Made by a program: the position numbers and the translations under genes
Notes under the pieces: generated by a model
Told to the model about the DNA's origin: nothing
The model's input: the letters and a program-made list of their open reading frames with translations, nothing else
Database searches by the model: none
In this document: positions 38,348-47,217 of the stretch, piece after piece
Numbering within the stretch: the first letter of the stretch is position 1
How the letters are laid out: every line of letters begins with the position of its first letter
Assembly (NCBI GenBank): GCA_947167015.1
Contig: CAMVGM010000001.1
Span: 1-64,000 of the forward strand
Direction of reading: 5' to 3'
DNA from: an uncultured Bacteroidales bacterium
GTDB taxonomy: Bacteria > Bacteroidota > Bacteroidia > Bacteroidales > UBA932
Length of the DNA: 64,000 nt

Positions 38348-39055
38348 CTAATCGAAGGCGAGCCCGGAGAAACGGCGGATGTAGAACTGGTCGATGGTCC
38401 CCTTCCCCTGCCGGGTCACGAGGAAACGGACGATCTCGGCAATCTCCTCCGGCTGGATGAGTTCCTCCGGATCGATGTCGGGACGCATCTTCGTCACCAT
38501 CTCCGTGGCCACGCCGCCGGGACTGATCAGATGCACCCGGATCCCGTAGGGCTGGACCTCCTTGGCGAAAACCTTGGTAAAACCCGTCAGGGCGTGCTTG
38601 GAGGAAGCGTACACGGACTGGTTCGCGTAGCCCTTGAAGCCCACCACGGAAGCGATGTTGATCACCATCGGCTTCTCCGACTTCCGGAGATACGGCAGTG
38701 CCGCCTGGCAGATGAAGAAAGGCGCCCGGGCGTTGACGGCGAAGACGCGGTCCCATTCTTCCGGGCTGACTTCCGTAAAGCTTCCGGCCAGCGAGAGACC
38801 GGCACAGTTGACCACCAGGTCCAGCCCGCCCAGTTGTGCGGCCGTCTCCTCGACGACCTGCGTGCAGGACTCCACCTGACCGAGGTCGGCAGGCAGGGCG
38901 ATGGCCTGTCCGCAGTTCCCGGGCAGGGCCGCGATGACTTCTGCGAGGGCATTGCCGTCGCGCGCGACCAGCGAGAGGTCGAAACCGAGCGAAGCGAGTT
39001 CCGTCGCGATGACTTTTCCGATGCCGCGCGAAGCGCCGGTGACAAGTGCTACCAT
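38348..39055 (-). CDS. SDR family oxidoreductase
   Basis: ALVTGASRGIGKVIA, VNCAGLSLAG, YASSKHALTGFTK. Confidence 0.93.
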   Translation of the reverse strand: MVALVTGASRGIGKVIATELASLGFDLSLVARDGNALAEVIAALPGNCGQAIALPADLGQVESCTQVVEETAAQLGGLDLVVNCAGLSLAGSFTEVSPEEWDRVFAVNARAPFFICQAALPYLRKSEKPMVINIASVVGFKGYANQSVYASSKHALTGFTKVFAKEVQPYGIRVHLISPGGVATEMVTKMRPDIDPEELIQPEEIAEIVRFLVTRQGKGTIDQFYIRRFSGLAFD

Positions 39056-39061
39056 ATTGAT

Positions 39062-40186
39062 TCAGCGTTGGTTAAGTTCTTCGATCATCGCACGGGCAAC
39101 GCGGCAGGAGGCGCCGCTGCCGCCCAGGGATTCACGGATGGCGGCGTAGTCCGCAAGCATCCGTTCCCGGTAAGGGACATCCTCCACGAGCCGCCGGAGT
39201 TCGTCCGCGACGGCCCCGGGCGTCAGGTCCTCCTGGATGAGTTCGCGGAAGGCCTCCCGGTCCAGGCAGAGATTGCCCAGCGAGATAAACTTGATGTGGT
39301 CCAGCACGTGCAGGATCCTGCGGGCCACGAAGGCCGAGAAGGGCGAGGTGCTCCAGCCCACCACCTGCGGGGTGCCGATGAGCGCGGCTTCCAGCGAGGC
39401 AGTGCCGGAGTTGATGACGGCGGCCTCGGCGTAGCGCAGTACGTCATAGGTGCGGCCGAACAGCAGGTCCACGTTCTTCCTGCCGGCCAGGAACGGCGCG
39501 TAATCGGCCTCGCTGCGTGCCGGGGCGCCGGCGATGACGAAGCGCACGTCCTCCCAGCCGGGAAGGGCCGACAGCAGATCCGCCGCCGCCATGCACACGG
39601 GCATCGTGCGGGCGATCTCCCCCTTCCGGGAACCGGCCAGGACGGCCACGTAGCGGCCTTCCACGGGGCGTTCATAAGCGTGCGCATCCACCGCGTCCAG
39701 CAGCGGATTGCCCGCATAGATAAACGGGACGCCTTTTTCCGTAAAATACGGGACCTCGAAGGGGAACACGATGAACAGGCGGTCCACCCACTTCTTCAGC
39801 TTGCGGTTGCGCCCTTCGCGGGAAGCCCAGGTCTTGGGGGCGATATAATAGAAGACGCGGATGCCCTGGGCGTGGCACCACTTCGCGATCTTCATGTTGA
39901 AGCCGGGATAATCGATCAGGATCACCACGTCCGGCTGCCAGGCGGCAATGTCACACCTGCAGGAACGGAGGTTCCGCAGCAGCTTTCCGGCACTTCCCAG
40001 CACGTCCGTCAGGCCCATCACGGCGCCTTCGCGGTAGTGATGCAACAGTTCCGCGCCGGCCGCCTGCATCAGTTCGCCGCCCCAGCAGCGGATCTCCGCG
40101 GCGGGGTCCTCGGCCCGCAGCCCCTTGACCAGGTTGCTGCCGTGCAGGTCTCCGGACGCTTCTCCGGCTATCAGAAAATAGCGCAT
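39062..40186 (-). CDS. lpxB: Lipid-A-disaccharide synthase
   Basis: MRYFLIAGEASGDLHGSNLVKGL, DYPGFNMKIAKW, YYIAPKTWASREGR, SGTASLEAALIGTPQVV. Confidence 0.96.
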   Translation of the reverse strand: MRYFLIAGEASGDLHGSNLVKGLRAEDPAAEIRCWGGELMQAAGAELLHHYREGAVMGLTDVLGSAGKLLRNLRSCRCDIAAWQPDVVILIDYPGFNMKIAKWCHAQGIRVFYYIAPKTWASREGRNRKLKKWVDRLFIVFPFEVPYFTEKGVPFIYAGNPLLDAVDAHAYERPVEGRYVAVLAGSRKGEIARTMPVCMAAADLLSALPGWEDVRFVIAGAPARSEADYAPFLAGRKNVDLLFGRTYDVLRYAEAAVINSGTASLEAALIGTPQVVGWSTSPFSAFVARRILHVLDHIKFISLGNLCLDREAFRELIQEDLTPGAVADELRRLVEDVPYRERMLADYAAIRESLGGSGASCRVARAMIEELNQR

Positions 40187-40995
40187 AGGCGGTCGAGTTC
40201 GGCGAAATCGGTATTGTCGATGTTCTCCGGCGTGATCGTCACATAACCCTGCTGCAGGAGGATGTGGTCGGCGTCGGCGGGGTTGTCGCCGTTGTCGGTA
40301 AAGTCTCCGGCCATCACATAGAGCTGCTCGTCCGGCTCCAGCCGGGCGATGTAGCAGCAGTCCTCTTCGGAGGGGATGCGCCCGCGTTCCTCCAGGAAGC
40401 GGCCGAAGTCCTGGTACTCCCGCTCCCAGTGGCCGTGGCCCATCCGGGCGACGCGCACCCCGTGGATGCGGTCGGCGGGGCGGTCGGGGAAATTGATGTT
40501 GTAGAAGCGCCCGTAACGGTGCTCCCGGTTTTCGAGCAGCGTGTCCAGGATGCGCGGCAGGAGGACCTCCACGCAGGAGAAATCGGCGTCCGGGCTGAAG
40601 GTGTCCAGGCTCACGCCGATGGCGGGGATGCCGTTCACGGCGCCTTCCATCGCGGCGCCGATGGTGCCGGAGTAGATGGATGCGGTGGCGGCGTTGCTGC
40701 CGTGGTTGACGCCGCTGACGATGAGGTCGGGGCGTTCGGGGAACAGGACGTTGTCGATGCCGAACTTGATGCAGCTGGCCGGCGTGCCGTCCAGGTACCA
40801 CCAGTCCTCTCCCAGACGCTTGCCGAAGTGCTTGACGGCGATGGGCTTGTAACCCATCGTCACGGCCATCGACATGCCGCTCTGGGCCTGTTTCGGGGCC
40901 ACGATGGTCAGCTCGCCGTAGCGCTTCATCACGCGCACCAGGGCCATCAGGCCCTTGGCGTGTATCCCGTCGTCGTTGGTGATCAGAATCTTCAT
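40171..40995 (-). CDS. surE: 5'/3'-nucleotidase SurE
   Basis: MKILITNDDGIHAKGLMALV, VAPKQAQSGMSMAVT, VSGVNHGSNAATASIYSGTIGAAMEG. Confidence 0.96.
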   Translation of the reverse strand: MKILITNDDGIHAKGLMALVRVMKRYGELTIVAPKQAQSGMSMAVTMGYKPIAVKHFGKRLGEDWWYLDGTPASCIKFGIDNVLFPERPDLIVSGVNHGSNAATASIYSGTIGAAMEGAVNGIPAIGVSLDTFSPDADFSCVEVLLPRILDTLLENREHRYGRFYNINFPDRPADRIHGVRVARMGHGHWEREYQDFGRFLEERGRIPSEEDCCYIARLEPDEQLYVMAGDFTDNGDNPADADHILLQQGYVTITPENIDNTDFAELDRLCAIF

Positions 40996-40996
40996 A

Positions 40997-41737
40997 TCAA
41001 TACTGTCGTTCTCCGAAAATTGCCGTGCCGATGCGGACGATGGTGGCGCCATAGTCCAGGGCGATCCGCCAGTCGGAAGACATCCCGATGGACAGTTCGG
41101 TGAAGTCTTGCAACTCGGGGAAAAGGTCCTGCAGGTAGGCCCGGAAGTCGGCGATGCGGGCGAAGTCCGCCCGGATGTCGTCTTCACAGTCGGTGTGCGT
41201 CGCCATCCCCATCAGGCCGCAGAAGCGGACGTGGGTGTATTTTTCCGCGCGGAAAAGGATGTCCAGGATCTCCTCTTCGTGGAAGCCCTGCTTGGTCTGC
41301 TCCGCGCCGATATGCAGTTCCAGCAGCACCCGGATGACCTTCCCGTTCGCCTTGCCCCAGTCCTGGATGGCATCCAGCAGGTGCTGGCTGTCCACGGACT
41401 CCACCAGCGCGGCGTGAGGCAGGACCAGTTTGAGTTTGTTGGTCTGGAGGTGTCCGAGGAAGTGCCACTCCACTTCGTTCCGTGGCACTTCGTGTACCGT
41501 CACCCCCTGCACCCCCTCGAGGGGGATGGCGCGGGTGTCGCTATCGCGACCGCGCAACCACGCGGCAACCTCAGCTACCTTGCGACAAAACTCCTGCGGA
41601 CGGTTCTCACCGAAGGCGCGCTGGCCGGCGTCGTAAGCCTCCCGGATGGCCTCGACGGGGTGGAATTTGGAAACTGCCACCAGTTTCACTCCCGGTGGCA
41701 GTTCTCCGTGTATCGCTGTAATGTTCTCTTTGATCAT
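40997..41737 (-). CDS. yggS: YggS family pyridoxal phosphate homeostasis protein
   Basis: VKLVAVSKFHPVEAIREAYDAGQRAFGENRPQE...EWHFLGHLQTNKLK; FTELSIGMSSDWRIALDYGATIVRIGTAIFG. Confidence 0.92.
   Translation of the reverse strand: MIKENITAIHGELPPGVKLVAVSKFHPVEAIREAYDAGQRAFGENRPQEFCRKVAEVAAWLRGRDSDTRAIPLEGVQGVTVHEVPRNEVEWHFLGHLQTNKLKLVLPHAALVESVDSQHLLDAIQDWGKANGKVIRVLLELHIGAEQTKQGFHEEEILDILFRAEKYTHVRFCGLMGMATHTDCEDDIRADFARIADFRAYLQDLFPELQDFTELSIGMSSDWRIALDYGATIVRIGTAIFGERQY
41459..41555. repeat. Palindrome-rich in-frame segment in yggS (three hairpins)
   Basis: GAAGTGCCAC-N13-GTGGCACTTC (41459-41491), CCCCCTCGAGGGGG (41512-41525), GCGCGGgtgTCGC-TATC-GCGACCGCGC-type hairpin (41529-41555). Confidence 0.7.
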
Positions 41738-43596
41738 TATCTGCGTTTCTGCTGCTGACGCATCTGCTGCTCCTGGAGGCGCTGTGCCTCTTCCAGGCGC
41801 TGCTGCCACTTGCTCTTCTTCATCGGCTTGCCCTCGGAGGCGCGCACCTTCTCGAGGATGGCGTCCTTGTTGATGGACTTGCGGATGGCCCAGGTCTGCA
41901 CGATAGCGATGAGCTGGGAGAGCAGGTAGTAGTAACTGAGCGCGGCGGAGAGGTTGTTACAGATGAAGAACATCATGATCGGCATCATCCACACGCTCAT
42001 GAAGCGCATCGAAGCGGCGTTGGGGTCGTTCGCGGTCGGCTGGGACGACATGGTCATCTTGGAGAAGAGCCACATCGTGACCGCCATCAGCAGGGCGAAC
42101 AGGGAAATATGGTCGCCGATCAGCGGCACGCGGCCGCCGAAGTCCACGATGGCGTCGTAGGCCGACAGGTCCTTGCACCACAGGAACGGCTGCTGGCGCA
42201 GCTCGATGGATGCCGGGAAGAAGCGGAACATCGCCCATAGGATCGGGAAGGTGAGCAGGGTGGGCAGACAACCGCCCATCGGGCTCACGCCCGCTCGCTT
42301 GTACAGGTCCATCGTGGCCTGCTGCTTCTTCATCATCTCCTGCTGGTTGTCGGTGTGCGGATACTTCGCCGCGATCTTGTCCATCTCGGGTTTGAGCGCG
42401 CTCATCTTGGCGGACGAAGCATAGGACTTGTAGGTCAGCGGGAAGACCACGAGCTTGATCACCAGGGTCATCAGGAGGATGATGAGGCCGAAGCTGGAGA
42501 TGAAGCGGTGGAAGAAGTCGAACATCGGGATGATCGCATAGCGGGTAAACCAGCCGACGAGCCAGCCGCCCAGCGGGATGATCTTCTCATACTTGTGCCC
42601 GATGCCCTTCAGCGTCTTGAAGTGGTTGGGACCGAAGTAGAACTCGAACGGCACGCTGCCGTCGGCACCCGCGGGAAGGTCCAGGCGCATCTTGGCGCTG
42701 CACGTCATCAGGTTGCGCTCCGGGTCGTCCTGGGGGAAGAAACTGACCGCCAGTTCGCCCGAGGCGAACTGCTGCGGGGCCCGCAGGATGGCGGAGAAGA
42801 ACTGCTGCTGGAAGGCCATCCAGCTGAGCTTGGAGTCCACCCTGCGCGAGGCGTTGCGGCCGCGGCCGATCTCGACGGGCTTCTTGTCCCCCTCGAAATA
42901 GTAGTTCAGCTTGGAGTACTGCGTCTCGTTCTTGTAGCCTTTCTCCATACGGGGCATGGTCACGTCGAAATCCAGGTCGAACACGCTGACGTTGCGCGGG
43001 ATGACGGCCTGCATCCCCTTGAAGGAGAGCAGGTTGTCCACCTGGTAGCTGTCGGCGTGCAGCACGTAGGACTGCTCGATGCAGCCGCCGCCGGCGAAGG
43101 GCAGGCGGAGCACGACGCTGCTGTCGGTCTGCGCCGCCACCTCGAAATTGAAGTCCTTGGTGCGGATGTACTCGCCGGCATAGACGCTGACCGAGTACTC
43201 GGCCGCGCCGGGACGGAACAGGTACAGGTCCGTGCTGTCGTAGTTCTTGTAATCCTTGACCTGCACCGCGTGGGGTTGGGCGCCCTTGGTGTTGATCTGG
43301 AGCACGAGCTTGCTGTTCTCCAGGGTCACGATGCTGCCCGCGACGCGGGAGGCGGCCTCCAGGGAAGAATCCTTGTAGATGGCGGCCTGCGCCCCGGGAA
43401 CGGCGACGGAATCGGCCAGCGCCGCGGCGGCCCCTTCGGCCTCGGCGAGCTGCCGGCCCATCGACTCGACACGGGAGATGGAATCCAGCTGTGCCTGCAG
43501 TTCAGCCTGCTTGCGCGCCTGCCTGGACTGGAAGAGGGAGAAGCCGACGAAGATCGCAGCGATGAGGATGAAGCCGATAACGGAATTCTTGTCCAT
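41737..43596 (-). CDS. yidC: Membrane protein insertase YidC
   Basis: MDKNSVIGFILIAAIFVGFSLF; C-terminal 60KD_IMP region MKKQQATMDLYKRAGVSPMGGCLPTLLTFPILWAMFRFFP. Confidence 0.96.
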   Translation of the reverse strand: MDKNSVIGFILIAAIFVGFSLFQSRQARKQAELQAQLDSISRVESMGRQLAEAEGAAAALADSVAVPGAQAAIYKDSSLEAASRVAGSIVTLENSKLVLQINTKGAQPHAVQVKDYKNYDSTDLYLFRPGAAEYSVSVYAGEYIRTKDFNFEVAAQTDSSVVLRLPFAGGGCIEQSYVLHADSYQVDNLLSFKGMQAVIPRNVSVFDLDFDVTMPRMEKGYKNETQYSKLNYYFEGDKKPVEIGRGRNASRRVDSKLSWMAFQQQFFSAILRAPQQFASGELAVSFFPQDDPERNLMTCSAKMRLDLPAGADGSVPFEFYFGPNHFKTLKGIGHKYEKIIPLGGWLVGWFTRYAIIPMFDFFHRFISSFGLIILLMTLVIKLVVFPLTYKSYASSAKMSALKPEMDKIAAKYPHTDNQQEMMKKQQATMDLYKRAGVSPMGGCLPTLLTFPILWAMFRFFPASIELRQQPFLWCKDLSAYDAIVDFGGRVPLIGDHISLFALLMAVTMWLFSKMTMSSQPTANDPNAASMRFMSVWMMPIMMFFICNNLSAALSYYYLLSQLIAIVQTWAIRKSINKDAILEKVRASEGKPMKKSKWQQRLEEAQRLQEQQMRQQQKRR

Positions 43597-45470
43597 TACG
43601 CCTCGCCCTCCTCGGCCTGACGGATCTGCGCCTCCAATTCCTTCAACTCAGCCTTGGCCTCCTCGATTCGCTCCTCCATCTGGCGGATCAGCGGTTCGCT
43701 GTTCTTGGAGGCGGAGAAGAAACCGATATTGTTCTCGTAGGTAGTGATGTTCTGCTGGAGCTTGTTGTACTTGTCGATCAGGATGTCCTTGGGGCTGCGC
43801 GGAGCCTTGCCCGGACGGGACGGGGCGCTGCGCTGGGCCGTGAAGGACGGGAATTTCTCCTGCATCGCATCGCGGAAGGCGCGGTTCACGTTGTCCTTCT
43901 CCTTGAAGGGCACGTGGCCGATGGCATTCCAGCGCTCGTTGAACGCGTTCATCGCCTCCTCGTCGGCAGCGGCGTCGCCGGCGGATGCATAGGCCTTGAC
44001 TTCGTCGATCAGGGCGCGCTTCGCCTTCAGGTTGCCGTAGAAATCGTTCCCACCGCCGGCATGGGCGTCACGGGCGGCGAAGAACTCGTCGCAGGCGGCG
44101 CGGAAACGCTTCCACAACGCCTCGGACTTCTTGCGCGGCACGGCACCGATCTCCTTCCACTGCTTCTGCAAGGCGATGAACTGGTCCGTCGCCTTCTTCC
44201 ACTCGGTGCTGGCCTTGAGGGCCTCCGCCTGCGCGATCAGGTCCATCTTCTTGTCAAGGTTCTCGTTCATGTTGTCCTTGATGCCGGAGTAGAACTCGCG
44301 CTTGCGGGAATAGAAGGCGTCGCAGGCGGCGCGGAAACGGTCGTAGATCTTCTGGTTGTCCTTCTTGGTGGCATAGCCGATGCGGCGCCAGGCGGCCTGG
44401 ATCTCCTCGATCTCCTTGGAGGCGGCGTTCCAGTCGCCGGAAGACTTGCACTCGCGGGCGACGATCTCTTCGGTACGCTCGCACAGGGCGGTCTTCTTTT
44501 CCAGGTTGTCGGCCTGCTGCTCCTTGAGCCCCTCGAAGTGGGCCTGGTAGCGCTTGTTGATCACGGCGGTGGCAGCCTTGAAGCGGTTCCAGATATCCTC
44601 GCGCTTCTCCTTCGCCACGGGGCCGAACTCCTTCCACTGCTCGTGGAGCTTCTGCAACTCGTGGAAGGCGCTCACCACGTTCTCGTTCTCGGCGAGTTTC
44701 TCGGCCGCCTCGCAGAAAGCTTCCTTCGCCTCGAGGTTCTTGCGGAAGTCCAGGTCGCGCAGGTCGCGGTTGATCTTGACCATGTCGTAGAACTTCTCGA
44801 CATAGAACTGGTAGGTATCATTGAGGTCCCGGAAGGCCGTGGCAGGCACGGGGCCCGCCTCCCGCCAGCGGTTCTGGAGTTCACGGAAAGCCGGGAACTG
44901 GGCGCTGACATCCTCCTGTCCCTCGACGATGGCCTTGAGTTCCGCGATGATGGCCTGCTTCTTCGCGAGGTTCTCCTCACGCTGGGCGTCCTGCTGGCGG
45001 TTGAACTCGGCCCGTTCCTTCTTGTAGTCGGCGTACATCGCCTTGAAGTTCTGCTCCACCGCATCGAAGGGATTGTTCTGGCTGGTCTCCTCGCTCTCGG
45101 CCACGCCGCTCTCGCCTTTCAGCTTTCCGAGCAGCCTGTAGAAGGCGGACTTGATCGCCTCGGCCTCCTTGGAACGGGACATCCGCTCCGCGCTCTCCTT
45201 GAGCTTCCCGAACAGGTCGGAAAGTTCGGCGAGGGACTTGTCGGCCAGGCTGTCGGCCTTCTGCGCGGCGGGTTCGTCCGCGGCTTCTTCCGCAGTTTCA
45301 ACAATCTCTTCTGCCGGGGCTTCCTCCGGAGCCGCTTCGGGGACGGCCGCGGGGGCCTCCTCAACTGTTTCGACGGGGGTTTCTACCGGCTGTTCGGCGG
45401 GGGTTCCGCTGACTTCTGCTACATCTGAAAGGACGTTCTTGTTCTCTTCAGGAATGATGTTTTCGCTCAT
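43596..45470 (-). CDS. DUF349 domain-containing protein
   Basis: Repeated W-containing helical units (LQKQWKEIGAVPRKKSEALWKRFRAACDEFF). Confidence 0.92.
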   Translation of the reverse strand: MSENIIPEENKNVLSDVAEVSGTPAEQPVETPVETVEEAPAAVPEAAPEEAPAEEIVETAEEAADEPAAQKADSLADKSLAELSDLFGKLKESAERMSRSKEAEAIKSAFYRLLGKLKGESGVAESEETSQNNPFDAVEQNFKAMYADYKKERAEFNRQQDAQREENLAKKQAIIAELKAIVEGQEDVSAQFPAFRELQNRWREAGPVPATAFRDLNDTYQFYVEKFYDMVKINRDLRDLDFRKNLEAKEAFCEAAEKLAENENVVSAFHELQKLHEQWKEFGPVAKEKREDIWNRFKAATAVINKRYQAHFEGLKEQQADNLEKKTALCERTEEIVARECKSSGDWNAASKEIEEIQAAWRRIGYATKKDNQKIYDRFRAACDAFYSRKREFYSGIKDNMNENLDKKMDLIAQAEALKASTEWKKATDQFIALQKQWKEIGAVPRKKSEALWKRFRAACDEFFAARDAHAGGGNDFYGNLKAKRALIDEVKAYASAGDAAADEEAMNAFNERWNAIGHVPFKEKDNVNRAFRDAMQEKFPSFTAQRSAPSRPGKAPRSPKDILIDKYNKLQQNITTYENNIGFFSASKNSEPLIRQMEERIEEAKAELKELEAQIRQAEEGEA

Positions 45471-45556
45471 AATATCAGAGTTATAGATTAGTTATAACTT
45501 ACAAATATACTAAAATAAAATAAAAAGGGTAATTTTGTAGGACAAAACTTCCCGAT

Positions 45557-46240
45557 ATGAGAATCGACATCCTCACCGTCGTGCCCGAATTGCTGGAGAG
45601 TCCCCTCTCCCATTCCATCGTGGGACGCGCCATCAAGAAAGGCCTGGTGGACATCCAGGTGCACAACCTGCGAAAATACGGAATCGGTCCGCGCAAAAAC
45701 GTGGACGACTACAGTTACGGCGGCGACGCCGGCATGGTGATGCGCATCGAGCCGGTCTATGACATGATCCGGGAACTGCGCGCCGAGCGCGAATACGACG
45801 AAGTCATCTACCTCTCCCCGGACGGAGAACGGCTCGACCAGGGCATCGCCAACTCCTTGTCGCTCAAGGAGAACCTCATCCTTCTCTGCGGCCACTACAA
45901 GGGCATCGACCACCGCATCCGCGAGCACCTCGTCACACGCGAGATCTCGGTCGGAGACTACGTGGTCAGCGGCGGCGAGATCCCGGCGGCCCTCCTCGCC
46001 GACGCCATCGTCCGGCTGATCCCCGGCGCCCTGACCGACGAGACCTCCGCCCTGTCGGACAGTTTCCAGGACGGACTCCTCTCCCCGCCCGTCTATACCC
46101 GTCCGGCGGAGTTCAACGGATGGAAGGTTCCGGAGGTGCTGCTCAGCGGGAATCCGAAACTCATTGAGAATTGGCAAGATGAGCAGGCGTTGGAGCGGAC
46201 GGCCCGCCTGCGCCCCGAGCTACTTAATAAAAAACTTTAA
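45557..46240 (+). CDS. trmD: tRNA (guanine-37-N1)-methyltransferase
   Basis: [60 protein letters not shown]. Confidence 0.96.
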   Translation: MRIDILTVVPELLESPLSHSIVGRAIKKGLVDIQVHNLRKYGIGPRKNVDDYSYGGDAGMVMRIEPVYDMIRELRAEREYDEVIYLSPDGERLDQGIANSLSLKENLILLCGHYKGIDHRIREHLVTREISVGDYVVSGGEIPAALLADAIVRLIPGALTDETSALSDSFQDGLLSPPVYTRPAEFNGWKVPEVLLSGNPKLIENWQDEQALERTARLRPELLNKKL

Positions 46241-46312
46241 TAATTCACGAAAATTTTTCGAACTTTTTTTTGAAAATTCTCGTAAAATCATTGTGGAATT
46301 AAAAAAAGTACG

Positions 46313-46446
46313 TACCTTTGTAACCGGAAATGAAACAACTCACCTCCGGTTCTGTACTGGAGACTTCTAACCAACAATAATTAACCTTCTATAAGGTAAT
46401 ACACTACTAACTAACCGTAAAAGGCCGCTGAGACAGCGGCCTTTTG
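46313..46446 (+). ncRNA. Candidate small RNA / short-peptide transcript with its own promoter and terminator
   Basis: TTG (46291) -19 bp- TACCTTTG (46313-46320); stems AACCGGA...TCCGGTT and ACCTT-CTAT-AAGGT; terminator AAAAGGCCGCTG-AGA-CAGCGGCCTTTT (46419-46445). Confidence 0.6.
46419..46446. terminator. Rho-independent terminator
   Basis: AAAAGGCCGCTG-AGA-CAGCGGCCTTTT. Confidence 0.88.
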
Positions 46447-46473
46447 TCGTACTAGACGGCACCGGAACGGCTT

Positions 46474-47205
46474 CTAGCCGTAGATGCGCTTGGCTTCCTC
46501 GTAGGTGTCGAGACTGCCGATGTCGAAGCGGCCGGCAGGCATGGGCCAGGCATGCAGGACGGAAACGTCCGCCAGGTAATGTGCGAGATTCCCGGGGGCG
46601 TCGGCGCCGCAGCCATGCTCCAGGCAGGTCCGGATCGCCGGGAGGTCTTCCTTGCGGTAGATATAGAACGGAGGTACCGCCCAGTTCGAGGCGGGCACCT
46701 CCGGTTTCTCCTGCATCTCGAGGACCTTCATATCCCCGTCCACCCGGATCACGCCGGTCCGCTGCAGCTTGCGCAGTTCCGGTTCATGGTGGCACATGAT
46801 CATCGACGTCCCCTTCTCGTGGAAGGCCTCCACGAAGCCGCGGAAGCTGAAATCCAGGATGTTGTCGGCGGCGGCCACGAGGATGTCCTCGTCGATGCCG
46901 CAGGTCTCGATGGCGAGCAGCAGGTCGCGCACGGCACCCAGACGCGTCTCGTTGGTCGAGGTTCCGTCGTCGATCACCCGGACCGGCTTCCCGCCGCTGC
47001 GCGCGGCAGCCCACTCCTCGAACATCCGGGCGAACTTGTGGTTGGTCACGATGACGTGTCCGTCGATCTCATCGATCGTGTCGATATCGTCCAGCATGCG
47101 GCCCAGGATGGTGCTGCCGCCGATTTCAAGCAGCGGTTTGGGGAAATTCTCCGTGAGGGGATACAGCCGGGTGGCGTATCCGGCGGCGATGATGATGCTT
47201 TTCAT
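46474..47205 (-). CDS. NTP transferase (sugar-phosphate nucleotidyltransferase-like)
   Basis: MKSIIIAAGYATRLYPLTENFPKPLLEIGGSTILGRML. Confidence 0.9.
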   Translation of the reverse strand: MKSIIIAAGYATRLYPLTENFPKPLLEIGGSTILGRMLDDIDTIDEIDGHVIVTNHKFARMFEEWAAARSGGKPVRVIDDGTSTNETRLGAVRDLLLAIETCGIDEDILVAAADNILDFSFRGFVEAFHEKGTSMIMCHHEPELRKLQRTGVIRVDGDMKVLEMQEKPEVPASNWAVPPFYIYRKEDLPAIRTCLEHGCGADAPGNLAHYLADVSVLHAWPMPAGRFDIGSLDTYEEAKRIYG

Positions 47206-47217
47206 TCCGGGACGGGA

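Noticed and set aside
37811-40246. 811-aa + ORF opposite grpE, the SDR gene and lpxB
   Set aside because: Antisense shadow of three recognised genes.
46241-46290. AT-rich CGAAAATTTTTCG dyad after trmD as a terminator
   Set aside because: Stem is short and AT-only; not convincing as an intrinsic terminator.
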